From contig JADNRX010000040.1 in the NCBI GenBank assembly GCA_015501595.1, positions 1 through 64,000 on the forward strand: DNA of 64,000 nt. The letters are read 5' to 3'. The DNA is from Hymenopellis radicata (Eukaryota; Basidiomycota; Agaricomycetes; Agaricales; Physalacriaceae). Of the stretch, positions 54,164 through 64,000 are shown in pieces; positions within the stretch are counted from its first letter, which is position 1; every line of letters begins with the position of its first letter. Made by a program: the position numbers and the translations under genes. Below the pieces are notes generated by a model. The model saw only the letters and a program-made list of their open reading frames with translations. It had not been told where the DNA came from and did no database searches.

Positions 54164-57100
54164 ATGAAATCGCTCAATCTCAAGAAGATCCAGAAATATG
54201 CTGTCAAGAATCCTCCCGTCATCGCGAACGCCGTCGCATTACCGTCATCTCCTGCACGCCCACCTCCAAAAACCTCAGGGACACTGATTGAGGTGCTTTT
54301 TGAGGACGACGCTCCCATTGACGACTCTCCCCAGGATTCGGGAGCCCAGCAGTCGAGCAATGCCAACAGCGCGGCGCTGGATCCAGAGAATGACTGGGAG
54401 GATACGGTGGTGGAGGGCTCGACCAAATCAACATTTGAGTTGCGTCGTAAATTGTACCAGGCATGTATTGAACTGATTCCATTCTTGCTGCTTCTCTGAC
54501 GCTTTGATAGGGTGTCAGCATCAAGCTGCAACCGTTCCACGATTTTGCAGACTACATCCAGGAAGCCGCATTCGACTCACAATATCATGAGGCCGTCACC
54601 AGTGATTGTCGTCGATGCGGCAATGCGAAAGCCTCATACCGCTGCCAGAAGTGCCGCACTGCTCCCATGTGCAGTCCCTGCCTTGTGGATAGTCATAAAC
54701 ACGCGCATTTCCACCGCATTCATCGATGGAACCTGCAGTTCTTCGAGGACAGCTCTTTACACATCCTCGGCCTCGTGTTCCACTTAGGACACGATGGAGA
54801 CAAGTGTCCTTGCTCGGCTTCAATTCGCCAACTGACCGTCATCGACGTCAACGGTTACCATCACGTGAACGTTCTATTCTGTCACTGCCGCATTCGATTG
54901 GAGCTAGCGGCCAAACACCTCGCTGACGATAAACCGGGGGTCTTTCACGACGAGGCCCATCAACTATTCCAATCCAGACTGTGGCCTATAACACTGGACA
55001 GTCCACAGACCGCCATTACCTACGAAGCCCTCGACAACTTCGACATCCATAGCAACACATCTAAAAAATCGGCGTACGACTATTGCTATGCGCTCCAGCG
55101 CCTCACAGACGCAGTCCAACCGGATACGGTATCGGTAAGCTTCGAGTTTGAACTCTTAATCCGGTTAACTGAATGATCGGCTCTAGGACTGTTATCGGGC
55201 ATTCATGCGCGCAATCCGATTCAAGCGAGGCCTGGAAAAACGCCGTCGCAGCGGACAGGCTCAAGGAATTGATGAATTCATCACACATCGTCGCCCTGGG
55301 AGCACGTCAATATTCTGTCCTGCTTGTCCCGATCCTGGATGGAATGTATCGATGGAGGAAGTGTGGGAAGCTTCAGAGGCAGATGCGTGAGTCCGTTTGC
55401 TTCGTATCAACAGTCCAAGAGCTAACTAACATATCATCTAGACACAAGTACACGAAGTTTGAACAGAATGACGGCACTTTCAACGCTCCGCGTCTCAAGA
55501 AGAAGGAAGACCCCGACGACGAGGCTGTCGACGCTGGGAATGCCTATATGGCTCAAGAAAAGGAATATCAAGCATACCTGGATCAATGTGAGGGTGAGGA
55601 ACCAGACGTGAGTTACTTGCTTGGATACACAGACTATCCGCTGATGATGATGTTGTAGCCAAATACTTGTGCTCGACTGCGAGCGATGAAACTCCAGTCG
55701 CTGCTGAAGTTCGTCAATCTGATTGTGTCCGGAATCGTTGGAACGACTTGTTCCCGACACGTTTTCTTCGAGGATAACTCCGTCGTGGACATGTACGGCG
55801 GCGAAAGGTGATTGCTCAGAACATTTCAATTGAATCACTCTGACACGGAACAGATTTGCCTATGCGACGCGGAGTCTTTGGGGTGCATTGCGCTATCAGA
55901 TGCATCAACGTTGGATTCGCTGGGCCTATGACATCTGGTGTCAGTTCGTGAAGAACCTCAAGAAGCGCCTTTTCGAAGACGGCAAATTTCTCGAGCTGGA
56001 TAACAACGAGGAACTTCGGGAGAAATTTGAATCCCTAATCGGGCGCATGAAAGGCGGCATCCCGCCCTTGCACGTGTTAGGACATATCTGGCTTTGTCGC
56101 GCTTTGTACGGATACTCGCATCAGAAGAACGTCGGGAAGACCTGTCCGGAGACCGTCGAAACGCCTTGGGCGGCTACAAGGATCTGTGGTGGCAGCGTGA
56201 AGCACCAGAACCACGGGCAGCGTCACGACAGTCTCAATACTGCTTTCGATGACTGGAATTACAACAAGTTGATTAAGTTGGGTAAGTCTTTCGGTAATGC
56301 GAGAGGATGTGTACTCAATGGTTTGACTTGTAGGGTATAGCATTTCCAAGGCCTACGTCAAAGCGAAGAAGACTTATTCCCGCCTGCAATACGCCTTTGG
56401 GATGTCCTCAAGTGCTATCTCCGAGGACCTGCGTGCGCGGTGGGAGGCTGAATACGCCAAGCCTCTCCCCGAAGCAGACGATGACCATATCATCGACCGC
56501 TTCGAAGTCAACTTCAAGGGGATTGGTAAGTTCAAAGGTTGGAGAACCTCTTCAAATGCTGATAAGTTATTCAAGAGGTGCCAACTATGCAACAGTTTAT
56601 GAAGGAACAGCTCGAACGGGAACGCGCTGAGGCTGTATCGAATAATCCCACGCCTGGTTTCGCCGACGGACTTACCGAGTTACTCCAAGAAGGTGTTCGA
56701 CTCGATCATGAGCAGTATGTGGTATTTCCTCAATGGATCTTGAACTGATTGGTTTGCAGTAGAGACCTCAACGAGTCAACGGATCACACGGGTTTACCCA
56801 TACTCGATCCGCTCGGGCATCTCGGAGATCCGATCCGTTTGATCCGTAGACCCGTGGCGGGTCGGATCACACTTGGATCGCGGATCGAGCTCTGGAGGCA
56901 CGAGTACTCGTCGCGAGTACTCGTGTTGACTCGTGAATATTTAGCTATATATTTAAACTTAATTTACAATTTTTTTTTGAAGTCAAACGGGCCCATGCGT
57001 CGCCCAGAACAGACGTGCGCGAGAATTTCTTATCAATTCTCACGATCCGGCAAACGCCGAGAGGCCGCGCAGGCGTGCGATCGGATGGTTTCTCTTTCCT

Positions 57101-59266
57101 CCTCTTACCACCACCACCCACCACGACCACCCAGTGCGCGACGGTCGTCGCCACTGCCTCTCTGACGATTGTCAGGGGGCCTCTGGGGTGTGGATTTTGG
57201 TCTTGGCTCTGTGCCGGACCCGCTGCTGCTGTCTCTGTGACAGCAGCAGAGGCGGACGACTTTCACCACGGCGCCGACTTTGGACGACGACAACTCCCGG
57301 ATAACGGATGACGAATGGCGACACGACAACGAGGATGGCGATGTGGGGATGCGGATGGGATGAGGGTGACGCATTGACGCGAGCACGCGAGCACGCTGAT
57401 GGATGCGTCGATGCGGTGGTGAGACGAGCGCGCTGATGGACCCGACTCCAACGACGACTGACACGAACACCACCACCACCCTTACCACCACCACCCTCAC
57501 CGCCCGCACCATCACCACCACTCTCACTTCCACCATCACCACCATCCATCATCACCTTCTCACCACCCTCAGTCTGCATCATGCACGACTGAGTGTCCCC
57601 GTGCCATTGCCCGGGGATACTCGTCGGGCATGAATGGATTTGGGTGTGTGGAATACTCGAGTTTACTCGAGTACTCGATCCGCTCGGCGTTCTCGGCGAT
57701 CCGACTCGTCTTGATCCGTAATCCGTGGCGGGTCGGATCAGATAAGGATCGCGGATCGGCGGTTTTGGCCACGGGTACTCGCGTGATGGATCGCGGATCT
57801 GACCCGGATTTGAGTCGTTGAGGTCTCTAGTTTGCAGAAAGGTGGTTGGCCTTCTTGCCGAGGCAGAGGACGACGAATACGACGATAGGGACTCGTTAGA
57901 TACGACTCGTGCGCGACTGTACGATGACATTTACAATTTCATGTCCACTCTGGTGGAGTTCTTCCCCGCCCTCGCACCCCTTGTGAAAAGCGTTGATCCC
58001 AATCGCCCCGAGGACGCTTTTCTTCCCCTTCCCAGTCGACTTTCGCCCTCGAACCGAAATCATAAGCGATTCAACCTCCAGTACGCCACAGAGGTGGAAT
58101 ATGGCCTACGAAAGGTCCAGGCCCACGCAATCTTGACGGAGATCTGAGGACTTATAATTTTGCAAGTTGAAAATCTACGCGCGAAGAAGGAACATCTCCA
58201 TGGCCAAGGGGCTACCACAAGGGCTCATCGTATAATCCAGCGATTCGAGCGGGAGAAAAAGGAAGCAATGATTCGCTACAACTTTGTGCGCGCTCGTCTA
58301 TTGCGCTTAGGATTACCGGAGGACGACACGGTCTTGCGCCATTTAGAAGCAGCTCATATGGCGGGAAAAGATGCGACGAAAGTAGCCCAGCCGGGTGAAG
58401 CTCGCATGGGTGATTCGTGGCTGTGGGCTGTTTCCAAGCCGGGTGGCCTAACTGCAGAGGATGAAGAGGAGTGGTATATTGAAAGTACGTGATTTTATTG
58501 ATATGATATCCACTTCTAAGGAAACAATCTAGTTCGACGGGTAAAGTGGTTTCGCGAGAAGGACGAGTGCCACCACTGGCGAGAGGAGACGGAGATTCTT
58601 GAGGCTGAGAGGCCGCGGGTGGAAACACATCACGACAAAACTGCCAAGGTGTGGGCTCAAATTGCAGTCAAGGCAGAGACGCCGGGTCGAAAGGCCTACG
58701 CATTCCGACAACGTGCCTCACACATGAGGTGGCGTGATCGCATGGTGACGGAATGGAAGGAGGCATTGGAGAAGGTGAAAAAGAACGAGGAGGTATTACA
58801 GAGAAAGCGGGAGCGGGAAGCGGAGATGGATGCGGCAGATCTTGAGAGGGAACGTCGTATGGAAGAGTTGGACAGTGCCGCAAGGTCTGCGGTTACCCCT
58901 AACAAACGGAATGTGCGCATCGACAACGAACTTGCAGTGCAGGCGGAGCGCACAAAGGCGAAACGGAAGCGCCCAGTAGTGGAGGAGGACGACGACGACG
59001 ATTCGGACGATTCAGACAGTGAAGATGCGCATGAGGCGGATGATGGCGATGATGAGGGGCGTCCTCGCCCGAAGAAGAAGGCCCGTGCTAGTCCAGCCAA
59101 GCCAAGGGGAAGGGGACGAGGCAGAGGACGGGGAAGGGGAAGGGGAAGAGGTGCGGCGAGTGGTAGCAGTCGGGGCGCAGCGCCTGGACGAGGTGGAGCA
59201 GCTCAACGTGGCGCACGGGGCGGGAGAGCACGCGGCACACGTGGCAACGCCAGAGGAAAGCATTAG
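54164..59266 (+). CDS. KDZ transposase with CxC2-type cysteine cluster, one in-frame stop
   Basis: Ten exons: 54164-54460, 54511-55134, 55187-55386, 55442-55607, 55659-55807, 55854-56281, 56334-56525, 56576-56714, 57838-58484 and 58533-59266. All phases agree; they total 1192 codons. Exon 2 holds the cysteine cluster (CRRCGNAKASYRCQKC, CSPCLVDSH, FFEDSSLHILGLVFHLGH). Exons 5-6 carry KDZ catalytic-region motifs (CSRHVFFEDNSVVDMYGGER, YDIWCQFVKN, ETPWAATR). A helical part and an acidic stretch follow, and the tail is Arg-Gly-rich. Intron 1 begins with GC instead of GT (CAG|GCATGT). Intron 8 holds a hAT element. A TGA at 58145-58147 interrupts the frame between ILTEI and GLIILQV; an Arg codon CGA would fit there. 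Confidence 0.85.
56760..57829 (+). mobile_element. Non-autonomous hAT-like element, copy 2
   Basis: 1070 bp, almost identical to copy 1 in the same orientation, with TAGAGACC...GGTCTCTA ends and the exact duplication GTTTGCAG (56752-56759 and 57830-57837). The duplicated target is the 3' splice site of intron 8 of the transposase gene, so the element lies wholly within the intron. Confidence 0.92.
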
Positions 59267-59445
59267 GATGGGTTAGGATAGTCTTAGCTTGATGGGATGG
59301 GATAGGATATTCTAGCTTTGTAGGATAAGATAGGATGGGATGTGTTGAACAGGTGTAATATTATCATTGCTTTACATTTCAGATAGTGGGATAGGATTGT
59401 ATAAGATAAGATAGGATACGATAGGATGGGTATACAAGTGGGTAC
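59267..59445. repeat. GGATAGGAT-rich subterminal region, right side
   Basis: Repeated GGATAGGAT, GATAAGATAGGATGGGAT and related words directly after the transposase stop codon. It is the inverted counterpart of 43750-43920. The hAT copy 3 separates it from the terminal part at 60525-60599. Confidence 0.65.
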
Positions 59446-59453
59446 GGTCTAGC

Positions 59454-60516
59454 TAGAGACCTCAACGACTCAAATCCGGGTCAGATCCGCGATCCATCAC
59501 GCGAGTACCCGTGGCCCAAACTGCCGATCCGCGATCCTTATCTGATCTGACCCGCCACGGATTACGGATCAAGACGAGTCGGATCGCCGAGATCACCGAG
59601 CGGATCGAGTACTCGAGTAAACTCGAGTATCGGACGCACCCAAATCTATTCATGCCCGACGAGTATCCCGGGCAATGGCACGGGGACACTCAGTCGTGCA
59701 TGATGCAGACTGAGGGTGGTGGAGGTGAGAGTGGGAGTGGTGGTATGGTGGTGGTGGTTGCTACGGCAGTGGTGGTGGTAGTCGTTGCCATCCAGAGAGT
59801 GGTGGTGGTGGCGGCGGCGGCGGTCGTTGTCGTCCAAGTCGAGGTCAACGTCTTTATCGCGACGTGGCCGCATGCTCGCCACATCCTTGCCGCATTCCCC
59901 GCATCCTCACCACATTCTCTCCATCCCCGCCATCGCTGCATCGTCGTCGTCGTCAGGTCGTCGTGACCGTAGTCCAGAAGTCGTCCTCGTCGCGGAAGTC
60001 GTCCCCGTCGCGGAAGTCGTCCTGGTCGCGGAAGTTGCTGCTGCCGTCGCAGAGACAGCAGCAGCAGGCTCAGCACATAGCCAAAGCCTGAATCTCCACC
60101 CCAGAGGCCGCCTGACAATCGTCAGAGCGGCAGGGATGACAGTCGTCATGCCCTGGGTGATGGTGGTGGTGGTGAGTAAAGAGATTGAGTCATCGATCCA
60201 ACGCTTACGCGTCGCTTCGGATCTCGGTCCGGAACGCCGGATCGCGAGAAATTATCGCGCATGCCTTGTTTGGGGCACGCAAGACCCCGTTTAACTTACT
60301 AAAAATTTGTAAATTAACTTTAAATATATACCAACATTTTCACGAGTCAACACGAGTACTCGCGACGAGTACTCGTGCCTCCAGAGGCTGATCCGCGATC
60401 CATGTGCGATCCGACCCGCCACGGGTCTACGGATCAAACGGATCGGATCTCCGAGATGCCCGAGCGGATCGAGTATGGGTAAACCCGTGTGATCCGTTGA
60501 CTCGTTGAGGTCTCTA
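59454..60516 (-). mobile_element. Non-autonomous hAT-like element, copy 3 (inverted)
   Basis: 1063 bp in the opposite orientation to copies 1 and 2 and more diverged inside, flanked by GGTCTAGC (59446-59453 and 60517-60524). It sits in the right subterminal region of the KDZ element. Confidence 0.9.
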
Positions 60517-60524
60517 GGTCTAGC

Positions 60525-60599
60525 ACTGGTGGATTTACCTTAATCGTATCGAATCCTATCCTGTCAAAAAATCCGGGATAGGATATCCTATCATATTCG
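60525..60599. repeat. Right terminal inverted repeat of the KDZ element
   Basis: Reverse complement begins CGAATATGATAGGATATCC and matches the left end at 43603 with small differences. Confidence 0.65.
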
Positions 60600-61491
60600 G
60601 TTGCTGCATGGTCGAAGCTTTCGCCCATTGGGAGGCCACACGCGGCGAATCCTGGCTGGACTGCCTGGATTTCGAGACGCCCTCGGGTGAAGCCAGGGAG
60701 AGCATTCCAGTGAGGGTGGTGGACATGTTTCGTGAGTATTGGAAAGTCGTCTGCCTTTGACTTGGATTAATGTTGCCTACAGGTAGTTACACAGGCTACG
60801 TTACTACTTATTCGACTGATCCATATACGGCGACTGCCTTTGTCCGCCATGGTCTCCTGCCCTGTGCTCCACTTCACCCTAAACTAGCTATCACAGTACG
60901 GACAATGGAGTTCTTTCGACGAGCTCGCCTTCGTGCACCCCGCTTCTCTCTGCAAGCATTCTCCGCCGCTCTCTCCGACTTTCACGAAAGGCCGACGCGT
61001 AAATTCTTCTCACAGCAGCTGACGGTCTGCTATGACCTGTTGATTCAGCTGCGGCAAGGAGTCGAGGCTAGAGTGAAGAAGGCCCTCCTTCGCGACTCTC
61101 CCAATTGGCGACTGATGAACGCCTGCCCGTCATGCCTGTATAAGGTAGACGATGAGCCACCTATGAAATATGCCATGCACGGCGCCATCGACGGGAAACA
61201 ATTCTCTGGTGAGGGTTGAGCTCAAGACCGAGATTAAAGAGGCTGCCGCAACGGATACGGGTGCTGCAGAGGCAGCGAGTAAAGAAACGGAGGATGTGGG
61301 CTCGTCGGAAGGAGACGGCACCGCTGCGTCAAAGGCGGTTGAGAAGACGAAGACCGCCGAGCCGATGGTGAGTATAGAGCGTCCAGACGATCGCAATGGA
61401 CGCGGGGATTACATCCTCCATAGGCGGGACGTTGACAAGTTTATTCATGACAAGTTCGAGCATAAATGGGTAAGAATTGATACCTTCCTTG

Positions 61492-62630
61492 TAGGGTTTA
61501 CAAGTCCGGTTGGGTCCGGTTGCGGCCCCCAAATTTGGAAGGACCGGCAACCGCAACCGGTTGCCCAAACCGACTTTTTCTCTCAACCGAGGACCGCAAC
61601 CGGTCCTTAATAAGGACCGGTTGCAAGTGCGGTCTTTCACCGGTCCACAACCGGTTGGGACCACTAGTGGTCGCGACCGGTTGTGACCGGTTGAGACCAC
61701 ATATAACCCACCCAAATCCATTCATGCGCGACGAGAATCCCCGGCAATGGCACGGGGACACTCAGTCGGGCATGATGCTGGACTGGATGAGGGAATGGTA
61801 GTGGGCGCGGTAGTGCTGGGTGATGGTGGATGAGGCGGGTGATGGTGGAGGTGGTGGTAGTTGGCGACGCGTCGTCTGCATCCTGCGGTGACCTGTAAGA
61901 ACAGTCAGCAGTAATAACTGTATTGACGGCGCCTGGAAACGCCGCCAACACCAAAGAAGAAGAAAAAACACGAACAAAATCCGCCACATCGCCTGCAAGC
62001 GATGCAACAGCCCAAATCCACCGCTCCCGCTCTTCAAGCGCGCTGTTGAGCGCGGCGGGTGGCGTCACGACTCGTTGCCCCGTGGTTATCGTGTGCTGCC
62101 CTTTTGCGGAGGGGCTTATGCGTACTGCATTTCCATGGAGACGACGCAAAGTCGTCTCCTGGTATATCCGCGCCGACTTAAAGTCGTGCGTTAGCGCTGA
62201 ATCACCGACTTGAAGTCGTGTGATGCTGCCATCGTCGCCGACTTGAAGTCGAGCGACGAGTGGTGGTCGTAGTAGCGGTAAGAAGAGAGAGAGACACCCC
62301 GATCAGACGCTTACGCGTCCGTTCGGATCTCGGCCCGAGTCGCCGGATCGCGAGATATTCCTCGTGTATGCTCGTTTGGGCAGTGCAGGTGCCCGTTCCA
62401 CTTGCTAAAAATCTGTAAATTACTCTTAAATATATATATATATTATCCGGTCTCAACCGGTCTCAACCGGTTGTGGGTCGGTCCTGAAAAAAGTGCCCAA
62501 ACCTTCGGACCGTGGACTGCAACCGGTTGCAACTGGCAACCGGTCCCTCAATAACCGGTCTGAAATCGGTTGCGGTCCGGTTGGGTTCACCGGTCCTACC
62601 CGGTCCTACCAACCGGACTTGTAAACTCTA
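61492..62630 (+). mobile_element. Non-autonomous hAT-like element of a second TIR family
   Basis: 1139 bp with ends TAGGGTTTACAAGTCCGG and ...CCGGACTTGTAAACTCTA and the exact duplication CTTCCTTG (61484-61491 and 62631-62638). The subterminal parts are full of AACCGGTT-type words. The centre shares segments with copies 1-3 (GGCAATGGCACGGGGACACT; CGCGAGATATTC...AAATCTGTAAATTA), so the two families have exchanged internal modules. It sits in an intron of the second KDZ gene. Confidence 0.9.
62137..62265. repeat. Cluster of GACTTNAAGTC palindromes
   Basis: GGAGACGACGCAAAGTCGTCTCC-type hairpin followed by three copies of a short palindrome (CGACTTAAAGTCG or CGACTTGAAGTCG) within 130 bp, inside hAT-like copy 4. 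Related motifs occur at 10665-10715 and 12117-12172 in the 4.9-kb element. Confidence 0.55.
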
Positions 62631-64000
62631 CTTCCTTGTAAACGAAACTGACCATTCTATTCAGGTGAGCAGCGGCGAGCCTGAGGACAGCGGCTGTGAA
62701 GACAGATGGCATAACATGGTGAATGACATGTCGTCGAAGATGTGGGGTATATACGAGGAGACGGGCATATTCCTCGGTGTATGCAGACACGGCATGGTGC
62801 TTCTGGCAACCGACATGATAAGGAGTGGCGAACTGTAAGGCACTTTCCTTAAACAACTCTCTACCTGCTGATTGACTTTGTTTCATAGGTCGAAATATCC
62901 ACTGGCAGTTATCGAGCGCCTCCTCGACGTGCTGCAGGACGATCTTTGCATGGGGTATGATTGTGGCTGTAAATTCAAGAAAACCATGGCGCGTTCAAGC
63001 CTGGGGCCTAGCGCTAGCGTTCATCGCTTGAAGTTCGTCGTAGGGCTGTTTCACGGACACGCCCACGCTCGCTCTTGCCAGTTGTTCCATCTCGGGACTT
63101 ACATTGAGGGGATGGGTCTCGAGGACCACGAAACCTGTGAGAGATTTTTCGCCAAATCAAATGCGCTGGCGCCTATGGTTAGGCATTCATCTGCCTTCCA
63201 TAGACACCAAGCTATTCGGACATACTTCGAACATATGGACGAGATCGAGAGTTTTCAAGCACTAAGTAAGTGTGAATTGCTTTTTTAACAAAGATCCCTC
63301 TGATAGAATGCTTTTAGCTGTTTTTCTTCACGATAACTTTAGACAGGCCTTCGAAATTCGCGAAACGCGCGGCGCATTACTGAAGACGATGTCCGACCTT
63401 GGTGTCGAGCATACTTCCGAGTTCGAGCAGTGGCTGAATGAGGAAAGGGCATACCTCACCAGCCTGAAGAAAGAGCCCGCTGTCGAGACCCTTCAAATGG
63501 AGTATTATAGGGCACTACTGGCTTTGGATGACTTGACGTAGGTGTTTTCTTTTAGCAATGGCTTTGTTCACTGACTATGCTCAGGTCTCAACGAACTGAA
63601 GCCCTCAAGTCGACGTACTCGCCTAACGACCCGCAGGGAAACAGAAAGAAGGAGAGACAGAGGCGCGCAATTCTTAAGAAGCACGAATTGAAGCTGGAGG
63701 AGGTAGTGGCTTTGGAGGACCGGCTGGACATAGTGGAACGTTGGGAGGTGGGTTCGCTGGCGAGGCAGGAGCTGGCAGAGCGAGTCGCGACGCGAGATTA
63801 TCGCCTGGCTCTGGATAAGCTCGAGTCGCTGGTCGTTGCCCGCATCTTCGAGTTGACGAAGATGAATATGTCACAGACGGGTAAGGACTAACCTCTCTAT
63901 GAAACGTTTCGCTGACATTCGACAAGGGTATAAACTGCGGAAGCACATCGCCAAAGCCCTGCAAGTCAGATCTAAGGCTGTAAAGACGGCTCTCAAGAAA

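Larger units (their letters stand above)
43603..60599 (+). mobile_element. 17-kb KDZ-type DNA transposon with five genes
   Basis: The left end (from 43603) and the right end (to 60599) are inverted copies. Both read CGAATAT, then TAGGAT(T)ATCCTATCCC, then GATTTTT, GGATAGGATT, and further in CGTACC.ACTTGTATACC. With the hAT insertion at 59454-60516 removed, the similarity extends over more than 150 bp into GGATAGGAT-rich subterminal DNA. Genes inside: two outward-coded sets, minus strand (43923-46082, 46451-46921, 47108-50217) and plus strand (51097-53578, 54164-59266), divided by a long palindrome. The KDZ transposase is the last plus-strand gene. No target-site duplication was found, so the exact termini remain open. 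Confidence 0.65.
60608..64000 (+). pseudogene. Second KDZ transposase (CxC1 type), 5' truncated, frameshifted, continues past window
   Basis: Exons 60608-60731, 60783-61469, 62665-62834, 62889-63265, 63318-63537, 63585-63880 and 63927 onward. Family motifs: HGLLPCAPLHPKLAITVRTM, LMNACPSCLYKVDDEPPMKY, then the KDZ core with IFLGVCRHGMVLLATDMIRS, GYDCGCKF, LFHGHAHARSCQL, GMGLEDHETCERFFAKSN, and finally LTKMNMSQTGYKLRKHIAKA. The first residues correspond to an internal part of the family, so the 5' end is missing at the KDZ-element boundary (60599). Near 61193 an extra base (GACGGGAAAC) shifts the frame between ...AIDG and NNSLVRV. Intron 2 holds hAT-like copy 4. It represents an older KDZ copy than the 54164-59266 gene. 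Confidence 0.8.

Noticed and set aside
52575..57930. Long minus-strand ORFs within hAT copies 1 and 2
   Set aside because: They arise from CACC/GGTGGT tracts and are shadows inside non-coding elements; they repeat in both copies without a domain.
59267..59445. GGATAGGAT repeats as a telomere-like array
   Set aside because: Irregular words rather than a fixed TTAGGG-type unit, and they mirror the left end of the KDZ element as subterminal repeats.
43595..60607. Target-site duplication for the KDZ element
   Set aside because: The eight bases on each side (ACACCTAA and GTTGCTGC) do not match, so none is claimed.

Overview
The window looks like accessory chromatin of a basidiomycete of the Agaricomycetes. 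Introns are about 47-56 nt with GT-AG ends, F-box genes are duplicated, a chromodomain Ty3/gypsy element is present, and two transposase genes belong to the Kyakuja-Dileera-Zisupton (KDZ) superfamily typical of mushroom genomes. No housekeeping gene was recognised. Most of the 64 kb is mobile DNA, relics of it, or fast-evolving duplicated genes.

Layout. 0-9 kb: two intact F-box genes, an F-box remnant, five tRNA-like sequences, an inverted-repeat element, a two-exon orphan gene, and two paralogous three-exon genes (529-1002 plus, 8407-8946 minus) whose N-termini resemble the histone H3 tail. 10.1-15.0 kb: a 4.9-kb DNA element with terminal inverted repeats (TIRs) and no recognisable transposase, followed by a 27-bp minisatellite. 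15.7-31.2 kb: a minus-strand Ty3/gypsy chromovirus with two 307-bp LTRs differing at one base, a perfect 5-bp target duplication (GAAGG), one long gag-pol ORF and a second 665-codon ORF in the env position. A 4.1-kb element carrying a piece of a fungal transcription factor is nested beside its 3' LTR, with its own 8-bp duplication. 31.7-38 kb: a plus-strand cluster of intron-containing F-box-like and orphan genes. 38-43.5 kb: mostly decayed sequence, a phosphate-transporter pseudogene and a zinc-finger ORF.

43.6-60.6 kb is the most interesting part: a roughly 17-kb TIR-bounded element. It encodes a KDZ transposase with a CxC2-type cysteine cluster (ten exons, one in-frame TGA), an Spt5-like KOW-domain protein, a small orphan protein, and two orphan proteins (one with a zinc-cluster N-terminus, one with long charged tails) that share a domain. 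A 105-bp-arm near-perfect palindrome lies between the divergent gene sets, and a partial copy of the same module lies in front of the transposase gene, so the element seems to use one repeated cis-element as a common promoter. Three copies of a 1.06-kb non-autonomous hAT-like element, each with a perfect 8-bp target duplication, have landed in it. One sits exactly on a splice acceptor that its target duplication recreates. The right end of the 17-kb element abuts a second KDZ gene (60.6-64 kb, CxC1 type) that lacks its 5' end, has a frameshift, carries a fourth hAT-like insertion in an intron, and runs off the window.
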